The notes under the pieces are model-generated. The model was given only the letters and a program-made list of their open reading frames with translations. It had not been told where the DNA came from and made no database searches. A DNA stretch of 37,676 nt from contig CAMKLO010000033.1 of assembly GCA_946413655.1 (NCBI GenBank), positions 1 through 37,676 on the forward strand. Direction: 5' to 3'. Positions 1 through 9,506 of this stretch are shown in pieces; the first letter of the stretch is position 1; each line of letters opens with the position of its first letter. The position numbers were made by a program, and so were the translations under genes. Source of the DNA: an uncultured Fibrobacter sp. (lineage in GTDB: Bacteria > Fibrobacterota > Fibrobacteria > Fibrobacterales > Fibrobacteraceae).

Positions 1-1543
1 TTCTTTCGTCGGTGGGGCCGGAGCGGTAGCCCATCAGGAGCATGGACATCATCCAACGGCGGTGTTCGGCTTCGCGGAACAGGTAATCGTCGTCGGTTAC
101 GTCGAAGCAGCGTTTGCGAAGGGACAATGCGTTCGCGCAGTATATGGCGGCGGTCTTGTCGGCCTCACTCAGGCGATACCACATTTTCTCTTCGGTCTCG
201 CGGGTCGCTGGGTTTACGTTGCGTTCGCGGACGTAGTTTGCACGTTGGCCGCGTTCGACGCGCTTGGAATGCACGAATTCCTTCATTTCGTCGATGTCGC
301 CCATGATGCGCACGTAGCCGTACATTCCGCTTTCGTTGATGTGCTTGATGATGTCGTCGTTCGCTTCGCGCCAATAGACGGCGATGTCTGCATGGTCATA
401 GACGGCACGGGGTAAATGTACGAGCGTGGAAATTGCCTTGGACGCGTCTTCCTTACAAATGCACACGACAAGGCGCTCCTTGGGGCTTGCGGCAATTCCC
501 GCGATATAGTTTCGCGCCAAATCCGCTTCGCTGTAGGCATCGACAAAGTTCCATTCCACATCGAGATAGTCTCCGCGATTCGTCTCTGGTTCATGCGTGA
601 CTTTGTTCCCATTCGCATCGACGTAGGTGTATTTCGAAAGCCTAAAGAGGCCCATGCGGGAAACGACTAGACGGTCAACCCACTTTTCGCAATCTTCATC
701 GACAAAGGTGATGCACGTTTTCAAATTCGTTCGTCTGTAATTCGGGTAGTGGCAAATATTTGCCACGGCAAAGGCCACCGCCTGCGCAATGGGCCCCGTG
801 CCTATCAGCACAACATGCAGGCGTTGGTTATCCGACTCACGAATTGTAGGCAAAAAATCTGTGCCCACAAGCAGTTGTTCCGACATAAGTTCGTATTCGT
901 TAAAGATATCAACGAGCAGATGCCCTTTATTCTGTTCATGAGATTTCAGGTACCACAGCACTTCAGATGTCGAAGGTTCGCTCAACAGCAAATGGCAATG
1001 GATATCATGGGGAGACTTTTCGCAAAGGTTGCGCAGGACCTCGATGCAATGCAAATTACGGGAATCGCGTTCGGGACCGTCTTCGCCAATCACGAGAATC
1101 TGGCTTGCCAATAGCGCCCCTGCAAAAAGCAAATCTTCTTCGTTTTCATAATCTTTCTTGTAATGGATAAAGCGTCCGTCAATATCACGGCGGCTTACTA
1201 CAACAATGGGGCGTTTATCGCCCTTGAGCGCACGCAAGATACTCTTGAGCTGGTGACCCGCGCCAAGCACGAGCACGTGGCCTCGTACATCGACATGCTT
1301 TTTTCCTTCGTGCATGGATTCCGTGGTGTTCTTGAAAACGTTAATCATGGAACTCGTGAACAAAATCGCGAACACGATGTAACCCAAAAGGAATCCCTTC
1401 CAGCCGATAGACTTTTCGCCAAGCACCCACGAACCAAGGAGCACGCCCATGATAAAAATGACTAAAGAAATGCCTAGCAAAATCAAGACTTTCTTGGCTA
1501 TTCCCGTAGCCCAAGCACCTTTAATCATTCCTTTAAAATTCAT
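1..1543 (-). CDS. Two-TM membrane protein with RCK-like nucleotide-binding regions and a C-terminal RyR-like domain (partial)
   Basis: The frame is open from an ATG at 1543 down to the window edge (about 514 codons, no stop), so the C-terminus is missing. The start is preceded by AGGGA. Two hydrophobic segments lie at about residues 17-41 and 50-70. A Rossmann-type turn GAGHQL follows at 94-99 and a second, GTGPIA, at about 245. This resembles the tandem RCK/TrkA-N domains of gated ion channels (CASTOR/POLLUX-like layout). Near the edge, about residues 480-510, the text EAEHRRW...LLMGYRSG matches the core of bacterial RyR (ryanodine-receptor repeat) domains, usually written as E-x-x-H-x-x-W followed by G-[WY]-x-x-G. 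The likely role is a ligand-gated ion channel or sensor in the inner membrane; substrate and ligand are unknown. It is 48 bases from the neighbouring secreted-protein gene on the same strand. The open frame is certain; the function is inferred. Confidence 0.75.
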   Translation of the reverse strand, partial: MNFKGMIKGAWATGIAKKVLILLGISLVIFIMGVLLGSWVLGEKSIGWKGFLLGYIVFAILFTSSMINVFKNTTESMHEGKKHVDVRGHVLVLGAGHQLKSILRALKGDKRPIVVVSRRDIDGRFIHYKKDYENEEDLLFAGALLASQILVIGEDGPERDSRNLHCIEVLRNLCEKSPHDIHCHLLLSEPSTSEVLWYLKSHEQNKGHLLVDIFNEYELMSEQLLVGTDFLPTIRESDNQRLHVVLIGTGPIAQAVAFAVANICHYPNYRRTNLKTCITFVDEDCEKWVDRLVVSRMGLFRLSKYTYVDANGNKVTHEPETNRGDYLDVEWNFVDAYSEADLARNYIAGIAASPKERLVVCICKEDASKAISTLVHLPRAVYDHADIAVYWREANDDIIKHINESGMYGYVRIMGDIDEMKEFVHSKRVERGQRANYVRERNVNPATRETEEKMWYRLSEADKTAAIYCANALSLRKRCFDVTDDDYLFREAEHRRWMMSMLLMGYRSGPTDER

Positions 1544-1591
1544 GACACGTCCCTGATGAATACAATAATATTATAGTTAATTTTTCAGGAA

Positions 1592-4333
1592 TTATCTCGC
1601 TAGGCACTTCTTCTGGTAATACGCTCCTCGAGCCTTGTGATCACTGTCAACGACGCGACCCATGGCATTATACGATTTCTTCAAAGTGACGCCGATGATT
1701 TTTTCACCGGGCAAGCGGACCAGACTATTGTCATGTCCGATACTAACACGTCCAGAATCAGCATTCACGGTATCCTTATAACCGCGGCCATAGTAAATAA
1801 ACGGCTTTTCTGTACGGTAGTCCCATTCTTCTCCATCGATGATAAGCTTACCTAACGTGCTGCCATAAGAAGCTGTCCCCACGCTATAAGGACTATCATC
1901 AGCTTTTTCCACATCAACATACACCTTGACAACGTCAGGTGTAATTATAATGTTCCCACCATGGCTATAGACTCCAGCACCAAGTCCCGAAGAATACATG
2001 CCACCCGTAGATTTTACCTCTCCACCAGAGATGATGATATCGCCAAAAGTTCTATATTCGCTAGCTGTTTCGCCTGCAACACCAATACCCGGAGCATCCC
2101 GACCACCGACAGCCGTGACAACGCCACCCGAGATCACTACAGAATCCATACTGCCAATTCCTGCGACCTGATAGGTTCCTATCGCAGTAACGTCACCTCC
2201 ACTTATTACAACACCACCTCTATCACCGCCAATAGCAGCCCAGGCCCTGATCCCGCCCTCGGAAACAACAGTTCCTCCACTAATCGTAACAGAAGCACAG
2301 GTAGTACCATAGCCATAATAAGACGACGGGAGTCCACAGCCAATCCCGGCAGCAAAATAGCCACCTGTAGCCGTAACATTTCCGCCACTAATTGTGATAA
2401 CATTGTTGTCACTGAGCGAGCCGCCTCCAATAGCAGGAGCTTCTTTTCCGCCCTCGGCAACAACGGTTCCTCCACTAATCGTAATAGCCCCAATTCTGCC
2501 GCCATATCCGCCATATCCACCACCGATACCAGCAGCATAATCACCAACACTTTTCGCTGTAACCGAGCCGCCCTTAATCGTTATACCACCGGCTGAGGAT
2601 TCCCTACTGCTGCCTCCAATTCCAGGTGCACCATCGGCCACAATTTTTCCGTCAAGAATCACTATATTGCCATTTCTACTATCGTCTCCACTCCCTCCAA
2701 TACCCGCAACACCCGAACCACCAGCAGTTGCTTTTAAGGACCCCTTGCCATCAATCGTGAGCGTATGACCTTGCGATATATAAATACCCGCCCCCATCCA
2801 ACAATAACCCTTCACAATATTCTCACCTTCTAGAATAATCGTGCAGTTTCCTTCGCAGGTGAGTCCGGACCAGCTAGGTTTATCCCAGCCACACTTGAGC
2901 ACTCCTTGAGATTGGTAGCGTTCTTCATCGACACTATCGATTACCGCATCCCTGATTTTTATCGTTGCATCAGCAGCAATCGAAACCTTGCAAGAGTCCG
3001 CAAGCTTGCCCGTAAGGATATCGCCTTTTTTCGCAACATAATTGCCTGTCAGCGATGCTAGATTGACAACATTTCCCGAGGTCACCGTAAACTCGAAAGA
3101 CTGCGAGCCCTTATAAACGCCAACACCTTTAACCGTAAAAACATAATCGCCGGCAGATGTTATAGTATTCACCCCGACTTCGCTCTGACCTTTCGCAACA
3201 ATGACTTTGTAATCCGTACCTTCCTTCAAAATTTTTCCGTCTAACGATGTCACGGAATAGACCACCGGAACAGGATTTTTTCCGTCAAGAAAATAATACG
3301 GTCTGACACCGTCAATGGTCGCCCACGAAAGTTCAGCATTCTCTTTCCATTGAGCATAAAGCGTCATTATAGAGTCAAGTTTATCTGCAGTATTTTTTAT
3401 TTCTGCATGGTCGGCGTAAAAAACGCCTTTGCCATCGGCCGCTGTATTCCACCCAACAAACGTCCAACCGTTACGTACAAAAGCATTATTCGAAAGTAAC
3501 GAGGTTGCACGATAAACGACCTTTTGATTCTCCATCGTTCCCACGACATCTTTGTGATTCTTGTCGAACTTGATTGAGAGATATTTACCAGGAACAAAGG
3601 TGAACACACTGTCCGTCACCTTTTCTGTTTCCATCCCATCAATAACAATCTTGCCGCGAATGCCGACACTTCCCAACCCAATACTACTTACGGTTCCAGA
3701 ATCTTTTTCCAAAACAATCTTTTTCACCCCGGAAGTAATCGTAACATTGCCACACTTTCCAAGTTTACCGCATCCAATGGCAGCAGCACCATTATGTCCC
3801 TTAGCATAAATAGTTCCACCACTAATCAGGATATTGCCACATTTGCCGCCGTCTGCACCGCCGATACTCGCCGAAGCAGTTCCTCCATCAACAGTAATTA
3901 CGCCACCACGAATTTCAATATCGCCACAGGGATGAAATCTGTCACTGCCACCAATGCCCGCAGAAAAGCCGTCGGAACGGACATCAAGGGAACCCGAGCC
4001 ATCAATAACAAGCGTGTGACCTTCCGGTATATAAATACCGGGAGCCTCCTGACTAAAAGGTCTGACATAATTCGAGTCTTCGAGAATAATCGTGCAGGAG
4101 CCCTTGCAAGTTATCCCCGCTCCACCATGTGCATACTCATCCCCGACAACAACCACATTTTTGAGCACCACTTCGGCACCATCAGCAATCGACAGCATAT
4201 AGTCGCCCCTCAGCGTATCCGTGAGGGTGTCGCCGGACTGAGCGATATAATCATCTTTTAGCTGGGCAAGATTTACCGGTTCAGCAAAGATGACTGATAC
4301 AGCAAACAAAGTCATCCATAACAGCGCTCGCAT
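1592..4333 (-). CDS. Secreted repeat-rich beta-helix surface protein with InlB/Listeria-Bacteroides-type repeat
   Basis: The start chosen is the ATG at 4333, six bases after AAGGAG, giving 913 residues that begin with a clear signal peptide (MRALLWMTLFAVSVIFA). An upstream in-frame start at 4378 has no such site. The protein holds two copies of a module that opens with NLA-L-x-x-x-Y-x-A-x-x-GD-x-L, continues with a C-[TE]-G-x-CTIILE strand and a GIYI-x-x-GHTL-x-IDG strand, then runs into many short strands of the form ISGG-x-V-x-A-x-GG-x-x-A-x-GIGG, typical of parallel beta-helices. Between the copies, at about residues 250-330, is a Listeria-Bacteroides (Flg_new/InlB B) repeat with its GWTFVGWNT core, then a beta-sandwich-like segment with GTDYKVIV. 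The role is probably adhesion or polysaccharide binding outside the cell; no catalytic motif is recognised. The C-terminus (ending QKKCLAR) has no sorting domain I know. Confidence 0.8.
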   Translation of the reverse strand: MRALLWMTLFAVSVIFAEPVNLAQLKDDYIAQSGDTLTDTLRGDYMLSIADGAEVVLKNVVVVGDEYAHGGAGITCKGSCTIILEDSNYVRPFSQEAPGIYIPEGHTLVIDGSGSLDVRSDGFSAGIGGSDRFHPCGDIEIRGGVITVDGGTASASIGGADGGKCGNILISGGTIYAKGHNGAAAIGCGKLGKCGNVTITSGVKKIVLEKDSGTVSSIGLGSVGIRGKIVIDGMETEKVTDSVFTFVPGKYLSIKFDKNHKDVVGTMENQKVVYRATSLLSNNAFVRNGWTFVGWNTAADGKGVFYADHAEIKNTADKLDSIMTLYAQWKENAELSWATIDGVRPYYFLDGKNPVPVVYSVTSLDGKILKEGTDYKVIVAKGQSEVGVNTITSAGDYVFTVKGVGVYKGSQSFEFTVTSGNVVNLASLTGNYVAKKGDILTGKLADSCKVSIAADATIKIRDAVIDSVDEERYQSQGVLKCGWDKPSWSGLTCEGNCTIILEGENIVKGYCWMGAGIYISQGHTLTIDGKGSLKATAGGSGVAGIGGSGDDSRNGNIVILDGKIVADGAPGIGGSSRESSAGGITIKGGSVTAKSVGDYAAGIGGGYGGYGGRIGAITISGGTVVAEGGKEAPAIGGGSLSDNNVITISGGNVTATGGYFAAGIGCGLPSSYYGYGTTCASVTISGGTVVSEGGIRAWAAIGGDRGGVVISGGDVTAIGTYQVAGIGSMDSVVISGGVVTAVGGRDAPGIGVAGETASEYRTFGDIIISGGEVKSTGGMYSSGLGAGVYSHGGNIIITPDVVKVYVDVEKADDSPYSVGTASYGSTLGKLIIDGEEWDYRTEKPFIYYGRGYKDTVNADSGRVSIGHDNSLVRLPGEKIIGVTLKKSYNAMGRVVDSDHKARGAYYQKKCLAR

Positions 4334-4361
4334 GTTTTCACTCCTTCTCGACAAAACACAT

Positions 4362-4389
4362 ATTATACTTTGCGCCAATTATAGCAAAA
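4362..4389 (-). promoter_or_regulatory. Candidate sigma-70 promoter for the beta-helix protein gene
   Basis: On the minus strand a perfect TATAAT (4362-4367) lies 16 bases after TTTTGC (4384-4389), about 30 bases before the ATG at 4333. The -10 box is convincing and the -35 box is weak. Confidence 0.45.
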
Positions 4390-4398
4390 TGCGATGCA

Positions 4399-7300
4399 TC
4401 ATTGAGAAATTTTCACGCCCGCACCGCTAAGGACGCTGTGCCCACCGTTCGGCGTAACTTCGATATGCGTGGGGAGTTCGCTCTTGACCAAGTCCACATG
4501 CGTAATCACTCCGAGAAGCTTGCCTTTTTCCTGCTGCATTTTCTGGAGCACAATGACCGTCTCCTGGAGCATCTTGGAATCAAGCGTTCCAAAGCCTTCG
4601 TCGAGGAACATGGAATCTATACGCACGTTGCGGCTTGCAAGCGTCGAAATTCCGAGCGCCAAGGAGAGACTCACAAGGAAGCCTTCGCCGCCGGAGATGT
4701 TGTCTATCGGGCGCACGGCATCGCTGTTGTCATGATCCACAAGCTGGATGTTGAGCGTATTCGGTTCGGTCACCATTTCATATCGCGGGAACATATCGCG
4801 CAGATAGCCGTTCGCAATTTTCAACAAATTGCGGAGCGTAATCGTCTGGATGAACTTGACGAAAACATCGCCGTTGCCCGTTTCAAGCCTGTTGCCGTTA
4901 AACCAGCGTTGCATCTGTTCCCAATCCGCACGCTTGGACTTGAGCGCAGATAATTCCGCCTGCATGTCGTTGAACTTTTGACGGAGTTGCGCATCGCTTT
5001 TGCGCTGTTCCGTCCAGGTCGCAAGATTCACGGTACACTCGTTTAGCTGCGTCTTTACCGTGTCACGATTCTGCTTTGCCACATCTTCGGATTCTTCGAA
5101 GTTGCGCTTTTGCTGGTGTTCCGCCAACTGGTCGTTAAAATTCTTGACCGACGTTTGCGCCGCTGTCAATTTTTCTTCTATGCGTTTTTGCGATTGCTGG
5201 AGCGATTTGCGTTCCGCCTCGGGAAGTTTCGCCGCCAGGAATTCCTGCTCATCCGCAAAATTTTTCGATGTCAAATTTTCGAGGAAAAGCGTTTGCAGTC
5301 CCGCAAGCTTCGGTTCCGTTTCCGCAATATGAGTGTTCAAGTCCGCAATCGACTTGTCCAACGCCACCTTCGTTTCGCGCTTCTGCTGTTCTACAAGACG
5401 AGCTTCATTTGCAAAACGTTCCGCATTGTCGCGGCGTTCACGAGCATTTTTACGTTCTTCGTCAACAGATTTTTCGCCAAAAAGTTCCTTACGCTTTGCG
5501 TCAAGGGCAGAAAGATTTTTTCTCGATTCTTCGACTTTGCTATTTGCATCATCGAGTCTAGATTGCGCCTGTTCAAGACCTTCCTTAAGCTGGCCTTGGT
5601 TAGAGCGATCCGTATCCAAGTATTTCTCAACTTCATTTATTCTCTCCTGCGCCTTTTTCCAGTAGAGATTTTTCTTTTCCAGTTCCGCAAGTAAAGCATC
5701 CACTTCTTCCATGCGAATATTCGAGAACCACGGTTCAAGCGATTCCTCGATTTTCTGCGAAAGCACCTGCAACTTTTCCTGCGTCTTTTTAATCGATTCG
5801 GCAGTAATGTTCAATTCGCCATCAAGTTTTGCACGGTCAATCGCAGCGTTGTTGACCTTGTTCTGCAATACATCCGCACTTTCTTTTTTCTGCAAATACG
5901 TTGTTTTCAATATCTGCAGGTTCTGCAAAATAGGACGGACAGAATTAAGTGTCGCCGTGAATTTCCAAGGTTCTAATTTCGCATTCAAAAGTTCAAGCGA
6001 AACAGCCTCATTTTTCGCTTCATCTTTCAACTTTAGCTCGCTCTCGCAAAGAACTTCTCGATAGTTCCGTTCTTGCGTAACAAAGCTATCCAACTGGCGT
6101 TGGACCTTTTCCATTTCACCATTAATCTTGCGCAACTTGGCAGCAAAATCATTCAGTCGATCAGCTCCGTTTTCAATCTTCGCCGATTCTTCACAAGAGA
6201 GATGTTCCAAAGAACCGCAAACAGGGCAAGGTTTACCCGGTTTCAAGTTATGGCGAAGTTCCGCAACAACAACAGGAATATCTTCCTGGATAATTATTTC
6301 TTTATCTTTCTGCAGCGCATTTAAATTTGCCTGGGCCTGTTCGCGCTCACTAGCTAAACTCGCAAGCTGATTCTGCTTCGATTCCATTTCACGTTGTAAC
6401 CGCGCAGATTCTCTGTGATAGTTTTCCACATCCTTCGCGTAGCCATTCATTTCGGGCAAAAGATTCACAAGGTCCGCATCGGCCTGATGTTCAGCCAAAT
6501 AATCCTGCAAACCACGCAAATTCTGCATTTGCTGTTCAGAAGCCGCATCGAATTCCTGCAATTTTTTCTTCTGTTCTTCAAGCGTTACCGAGCTCTGGAC
6601 AACATTCGCATTTTCCGCCTTCCATTCCGAAGCCTGCGATTTCAAAAGCGAAAGCATTCCATCAATCGCTTCATCTTTTTCATTTTCGGAAAGGTATTTA
6701 TTAACGCTTTCCAGCGCTTTTTCATTTTCAGAAATACGATTGCCAGTTTCCTCGATTTTCTTCTGCGTTGTTCCAATTTCCGTTACAATCTTTGATGCAT
6801 CCGATTCCGCATTTTTCAGCTGTGTACCTACATTACGGATATCGCCATCCAAAGAAGAGACTTGCTGCCACAAGGATTCATTTGCAGAATATTCAGTCTT
6901 GCTCTTTTCAAAAACATCCTGTTTTTCGCGACAATTCTTCGAAGCCTTTTCCAACTCCGATAAAGCATCTGGAAGTATCTTTTGGCATTCACCAAGTTGC
7001 GTCTTCATGTGCGCCAAACGTTCTCGAACGGAATTAAATTCCACATACGAGGATTCCACCTCTTGTGCACGGAGCGCACGTTCCAGCTTTTCGCGATTCG
7101 GCTCGAATTCTGCCTTTTCGCGTTCGGCATTTCCCAGTTCGTCTTGCGCCGTTTTTAAATGAGACTCAATCCCATGCAAGTTTTCGAACCAGGCGCAAAT
7201 AAACAATAGCCGTTCGACATTCTCGCTCAAAGATTTCTTTTGCAAAGTCGCATCGTCAATTTTCGCATTCAAGTTCGCAAGTTCTTCTTCGGTAAGCAAA

Positions 7301-7932
7301 GTCACCGCGCCAATCTTATTTTCAACATCCTCGACGGCCTTATTTGCACTCGCATACAAATCATGTACGGCAACGGCAATTTTTCGATAAATACTGTCTC
7401 CCGTCAACTTTTCAAGAATCGCCGCCCGCTCGTTTTCCTTGCACTTCAAGAACTTGTTGAATTCGCCCTGCGCAAGCATCATCGACTTGGTAAACTGATC
7501 AAAGTCAAGGCCAATGATGCGTGTCATCGTCGCTTCAATTTCGGACTGTTTCGAAAAGGAGGCCTCTGTTGAGCCCGTAGTTTCGTTTAGCAGCACCCAA
7601 GAGTATTTTTGGAGTCTATGCGTTTTCGCAGAACGATGCTGGTCCCAACGCGCAGAATATACGGTCCCGCCACATTCAAACGTCACCTTCGCAAAGCAAC
7701 TTTTGGCGCCATAAGTCATCACCTCGTTCGTTTCGCCCACAATGGCGCCCAATCGCGGCGTTTTCCCGTAAAGTCCAAGGCAAATCGCATCGAGAATCGA
7801 CGTCTTTCCAGAGCCCGTCGGGCCCGAAATGCAGAACATGCCGCTGTTTGCAAAATCAGGACTTTCAAAATCAATCGACCATTCATTCGCCAGGGAATTG
7901 ATATTGCAGAATTCAATCTTCTTAATCTTCAT
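4399..7932 (-). CDS. sbcC: SbcC exonuclease subunit (Rad50-like SMC-type ATPase)
   Basis: This is the ATPase subunit of the SbcCD (Mre11-Rad50 type) nuclease, which trims hairpins and protein-blocked DNA ends in the cytoplasm. The 1177 residues show the expected order. A P-loop GPTGSGKTS lies at 37-45. Very long coiled-coil arms rich in E, K, Q and L follow, with the zinc hook CPVC near residue 568 (about 6217-6229). The ABC signature NISGGEG and Walker B DSMFLDEGFGTLDS lie near the C-terminus. It is somewhat longer than the E. coli protein, with the extra length in the coiled coil. It starts 9 bases after the stop of sbcD, so the two form one operon. Confidence 0.96.
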   Translation of the reverse strand: MKIKKIEFCNINSLANEWSIDFESPDFANSGMFCISGPTGSGKTSILDAICLGLYGKTPRLGAIVGETNEVMTYGAKSCFAKVTFECGGTVYSARWDQHRSAKTHRLQKYSWVLLNETTGSTEASFSKQSEIEATMTRIIGLDFDQFTKSMMLAQGEFNKFLKCKENERAAILEKLTGDSIYRKIAVAVHDLYASANKAVEDVENKIGAVTLLTEEELANLNAKIDDATLQKKSLSENVERLLFICAWFENLHGIESHLKTAQDELGNAEREKAEFEPNREKLERALRAQEVESSYVEFNSVRERLAHMKTQLGECQKILPDALSELEKASKNCREKQDVFEKSKTEYSANESLWQQVSSLDGDIRNVGTQLKNAESDASKIVTEIGTTQKKIEETGNRISENEKALESVNKYLSENEKDEAIDGMLSLLKSQASEWKAENANVVQSSVTLEEQKKKLQEFDAASEQQMQNLRGLQDYLAEHQADADLVNLLPEMNGYAKDVENYHRESARLQREMESKQNQLASLASEREQAQANLNALQKDKEIIIQEDIPVVVAELRHNLKPGKPCPVCGSLEHLSCEESAKIENGADRLNDFAAKLRKINGEMEKVQRQLDSFVTQERNYREVLCESELKLKDEAKNEAVSLELLNAKLEPWKFTATLNSVRPILQNLQILKTTYLQKKESADVLQNKVNNAAIDRAKLDGELNITAESIKKTQEKLQVLSQKIEESLEPWFSNIRMEEVDALLAELEKKNLYWKKAQERINEVEKYLDTDRSNQGQLKEGLEQAQSRLDDANSKVEESRKNLSALDAKRKELFGEKSVDEERKNARERRDNAERFANEARLVEQQKRETKVALDKSIADLNTHIAETEPKLAGLQTLFLENLTSKNFADEQEFLAAKLPEAERKSLQQSQKRIEEKLTAAQTSVKNFNDQLAEHQQKRNFEESEDVAKQNRDTVKTQLNECTVNLATWTEQRKSDAQLRQKFNDMQAELSALKSKRADWEQMQRWFNGNRLETGNGDVFVKFIQTITLRNLLKIANGYLRDMFPRYEMVTEPNTLNIQLVDHDNSDAVRPIDNISGGEGFLVSLSLALGISTLASRNVRIDSMFLDEGFGTLDSKMLQETVIVLQKMQQEKGKLLGVITHVDLVKSELPTHIEVTPNGGHSVLSGAGVKISQ

Positions 7933-7941
7933 CGTTCCCTC

Positions 7942-9297
7942 TTATGCGTTCTCGTGCGCCTTGGCGACAGCTTCATTAAACAAACTAATAAACTTGTCGT
8001 ACTGATTTTTTACAACATCATCATCTACGTTCTCTTGAGCATTTGACGCAATAAGCATTCTAAAATAATCTTCTTTTGTATATTGCTTTGTAGATTCCAC
8101 GCAATCGTCAAAACTATTCGCACCGCGTATAATGTCACGGGAAATGCGGTGTCGCTTGACCACAAAATGCTTTCCCGACTCCTCGGCTTCGAGAGCATCA
8201 TTCAGACTCACGAAATTCCCCGAAGTCAATAGCAAATCCACGTACGTTTCCATCGGATTTAAAAGCAGTTCCGTTTCGAGATTTCGCAAGTTCCGCTTGA
8301 GCGTTTCCAGGTCGCCCTTGAACTGTTCAAACCGCATCGCCCTGGGGACTTCAATTTTATCAACCTCCGGGACCGTATTCGGCTTCACATTGACCATGAG
8401 CACATAGCGTTTGCACTTCGCCTCGTCAAATCCCATCACGAACGGAGAACCGGAATACCGCACTTTCGGATTTTTCGCGACCATGGAAGTATAGTGAATA
8501 TGTCCAAGCGCCACATAATCCAGTTCGTTCGGGAACGTCGTAACATCCACATTGCCAAGCGTCCCAATAACTTCGCGAACGCCATCATCTACCGCATTTT
8601 CTGGAAGCAAAGCGTTCGTAGAGTTTTCAGGCAAGGCCTTATTTTCGGCGGTTCCAGGCGCAACACTTTCGCTATCGCGGCCCGAGAGGTTCGAAGCGTA
8701 CAAATGTCCCGTCACCACAATCGGAATATTACGTTCGCCACGCAGCTCAACCGCACGGCGATACACATCTGCATAAAGCCGTTTCAATAAATCCTCGTCA
8801 TTTGCTCCATATTCATCGCCGTTTTCATTTCCGGAACTGCCACCGGCACTGGACTTGTAAAACTGTTCCAGTTCCATATCCCGCATGAACGGTACCGCAC
8901 AGCAAATGCCAATCACCTGGCCATCGCTATTTTTCAATTCAACAACCAAATCTTCAATACTGCGATTATTGATAGAGCCCACCACCTTGATATTCAGCGC
9001 TTCAAGAATTTCGGCAGGAGCGTCAAGAAGCGAACCCGAATCGTGGTTCCCGCCAATGACGACAACATTCGAACATTTCGTCTGGAGCAGCGAGGCCAAA
9101 AAACGGTAATACTGTTTCTTTGCAATATTCGACGGATTCACCACATCAAAGACATCGCCCGCAATAACAAGCACCTCGGCACCGACGGTTGCGATTTCAG
9201 TTTTCAGCCAATCCAAAAATGCGCCTGTTTCACGTGTGCGGTCAATATCGTGCATCGTATTTCCAAGATGCCAGTCCGCAGTATGAATAAATCTCAT
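7942..9297 (-). CDS. sbcD: SbcD nuclease subunit (Mre11-like)
   Basis: This is the metallophosphoesterase partner of SbcC; with SbcC it makes an ATP-dependent endo/exonuclease for double-strand break ends. The 451 residues show the Mre11 phosphoesterase motifs in order: HTADWHLG with metal ligands D8 and H10, VIAGDVFDV, GGNHDSG, VTGHLYAS and LGHIHYT. The stretch of about residues 155-235, with GSSGNENGDEYG and SVAPGTAENK, looks like a low-complexity insertion between motifs. The C-terminal part ends in a lysine/asparagine-rich helix. It is the first gene of the sbcDC pair and lies back to back with the recCBD operon across 9298-9506. Confidence 0.95.
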   Translation of the reverse strand: MRFIHTADWHLGNTMHDIDRTRETGAFLDWLKTEIATVGAEVLVIAGDVFDVVNPSNIAKKQYYRFLASLLQTKCSNVVVIGGNHDSGSLLDAPAEILEALNIKVVGSINNRSIEDLVVELKNSDGQVIGICCAVPFMRDMELEQFYKSSAGGSSGNENGDEYGANDEDLLKRLYADVYRRAVELRGERNIPIVVTGHLYASNLSGRDSESVAPGTAENKALPENSTNALLPENAVDDGVREVIGTLGNVDVTTFPNELDYVALGHIHYTSMVAKNPKVRYSGSPFVMGFDEAKCKRYVLMVNVKPNTVPEVDKIEVPRAMRFEQFKGDLETLKRNLRNLETELLLNPMETYVDLLLTSGNFVSLNDALEAEESGKHFVVKRHRISRDIIRGANSFDDCVESTKQYTKEDYFRMLIASNAQENVDDDVVKNQYDKFISLFNEAVAKAHENA

Positions 9298-9381
9298 TAT
9301 ATAAAAGCCCTTATTTTCGTTCTACTTACGCCTTATTATTTATCGTTTTAAATATATAAAATGCAAATGTCTTTTTATGAC

Positions 9382-9409
9382 AGACGAAAGACGAGAGACG
9401 AGAGAAGAA
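9382..9409. repeat. Tandem heptamer repeat AGACGAR
   Basis: Four consecutive 7-base units (AGACGAA, AGACGAG, AGACGAG, AGAAGAA) lie in the sbcD/recC divergent intergenic region (9298-9506). One strand is purine only over most of the tract. The rest of this gap is AT-rich and holds no open gene. Confidence 0.7.
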
Positions 9410-9506
9410 AGGCGAAGGCTAAGTCATCTCCATTCGACTACCCGAATTCCCAAAACCGAGCCCCTAGAACTTATAACCTGATTTTCAATAACTATATTAT
9501 CAACTG

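Noticed and set aside
1961..2596. Ser/Thr/Asn-rich plus-strand open frame
   Set aside because: It is the shadow of the repetitive GG-rich beta-helix gene on the other strand.
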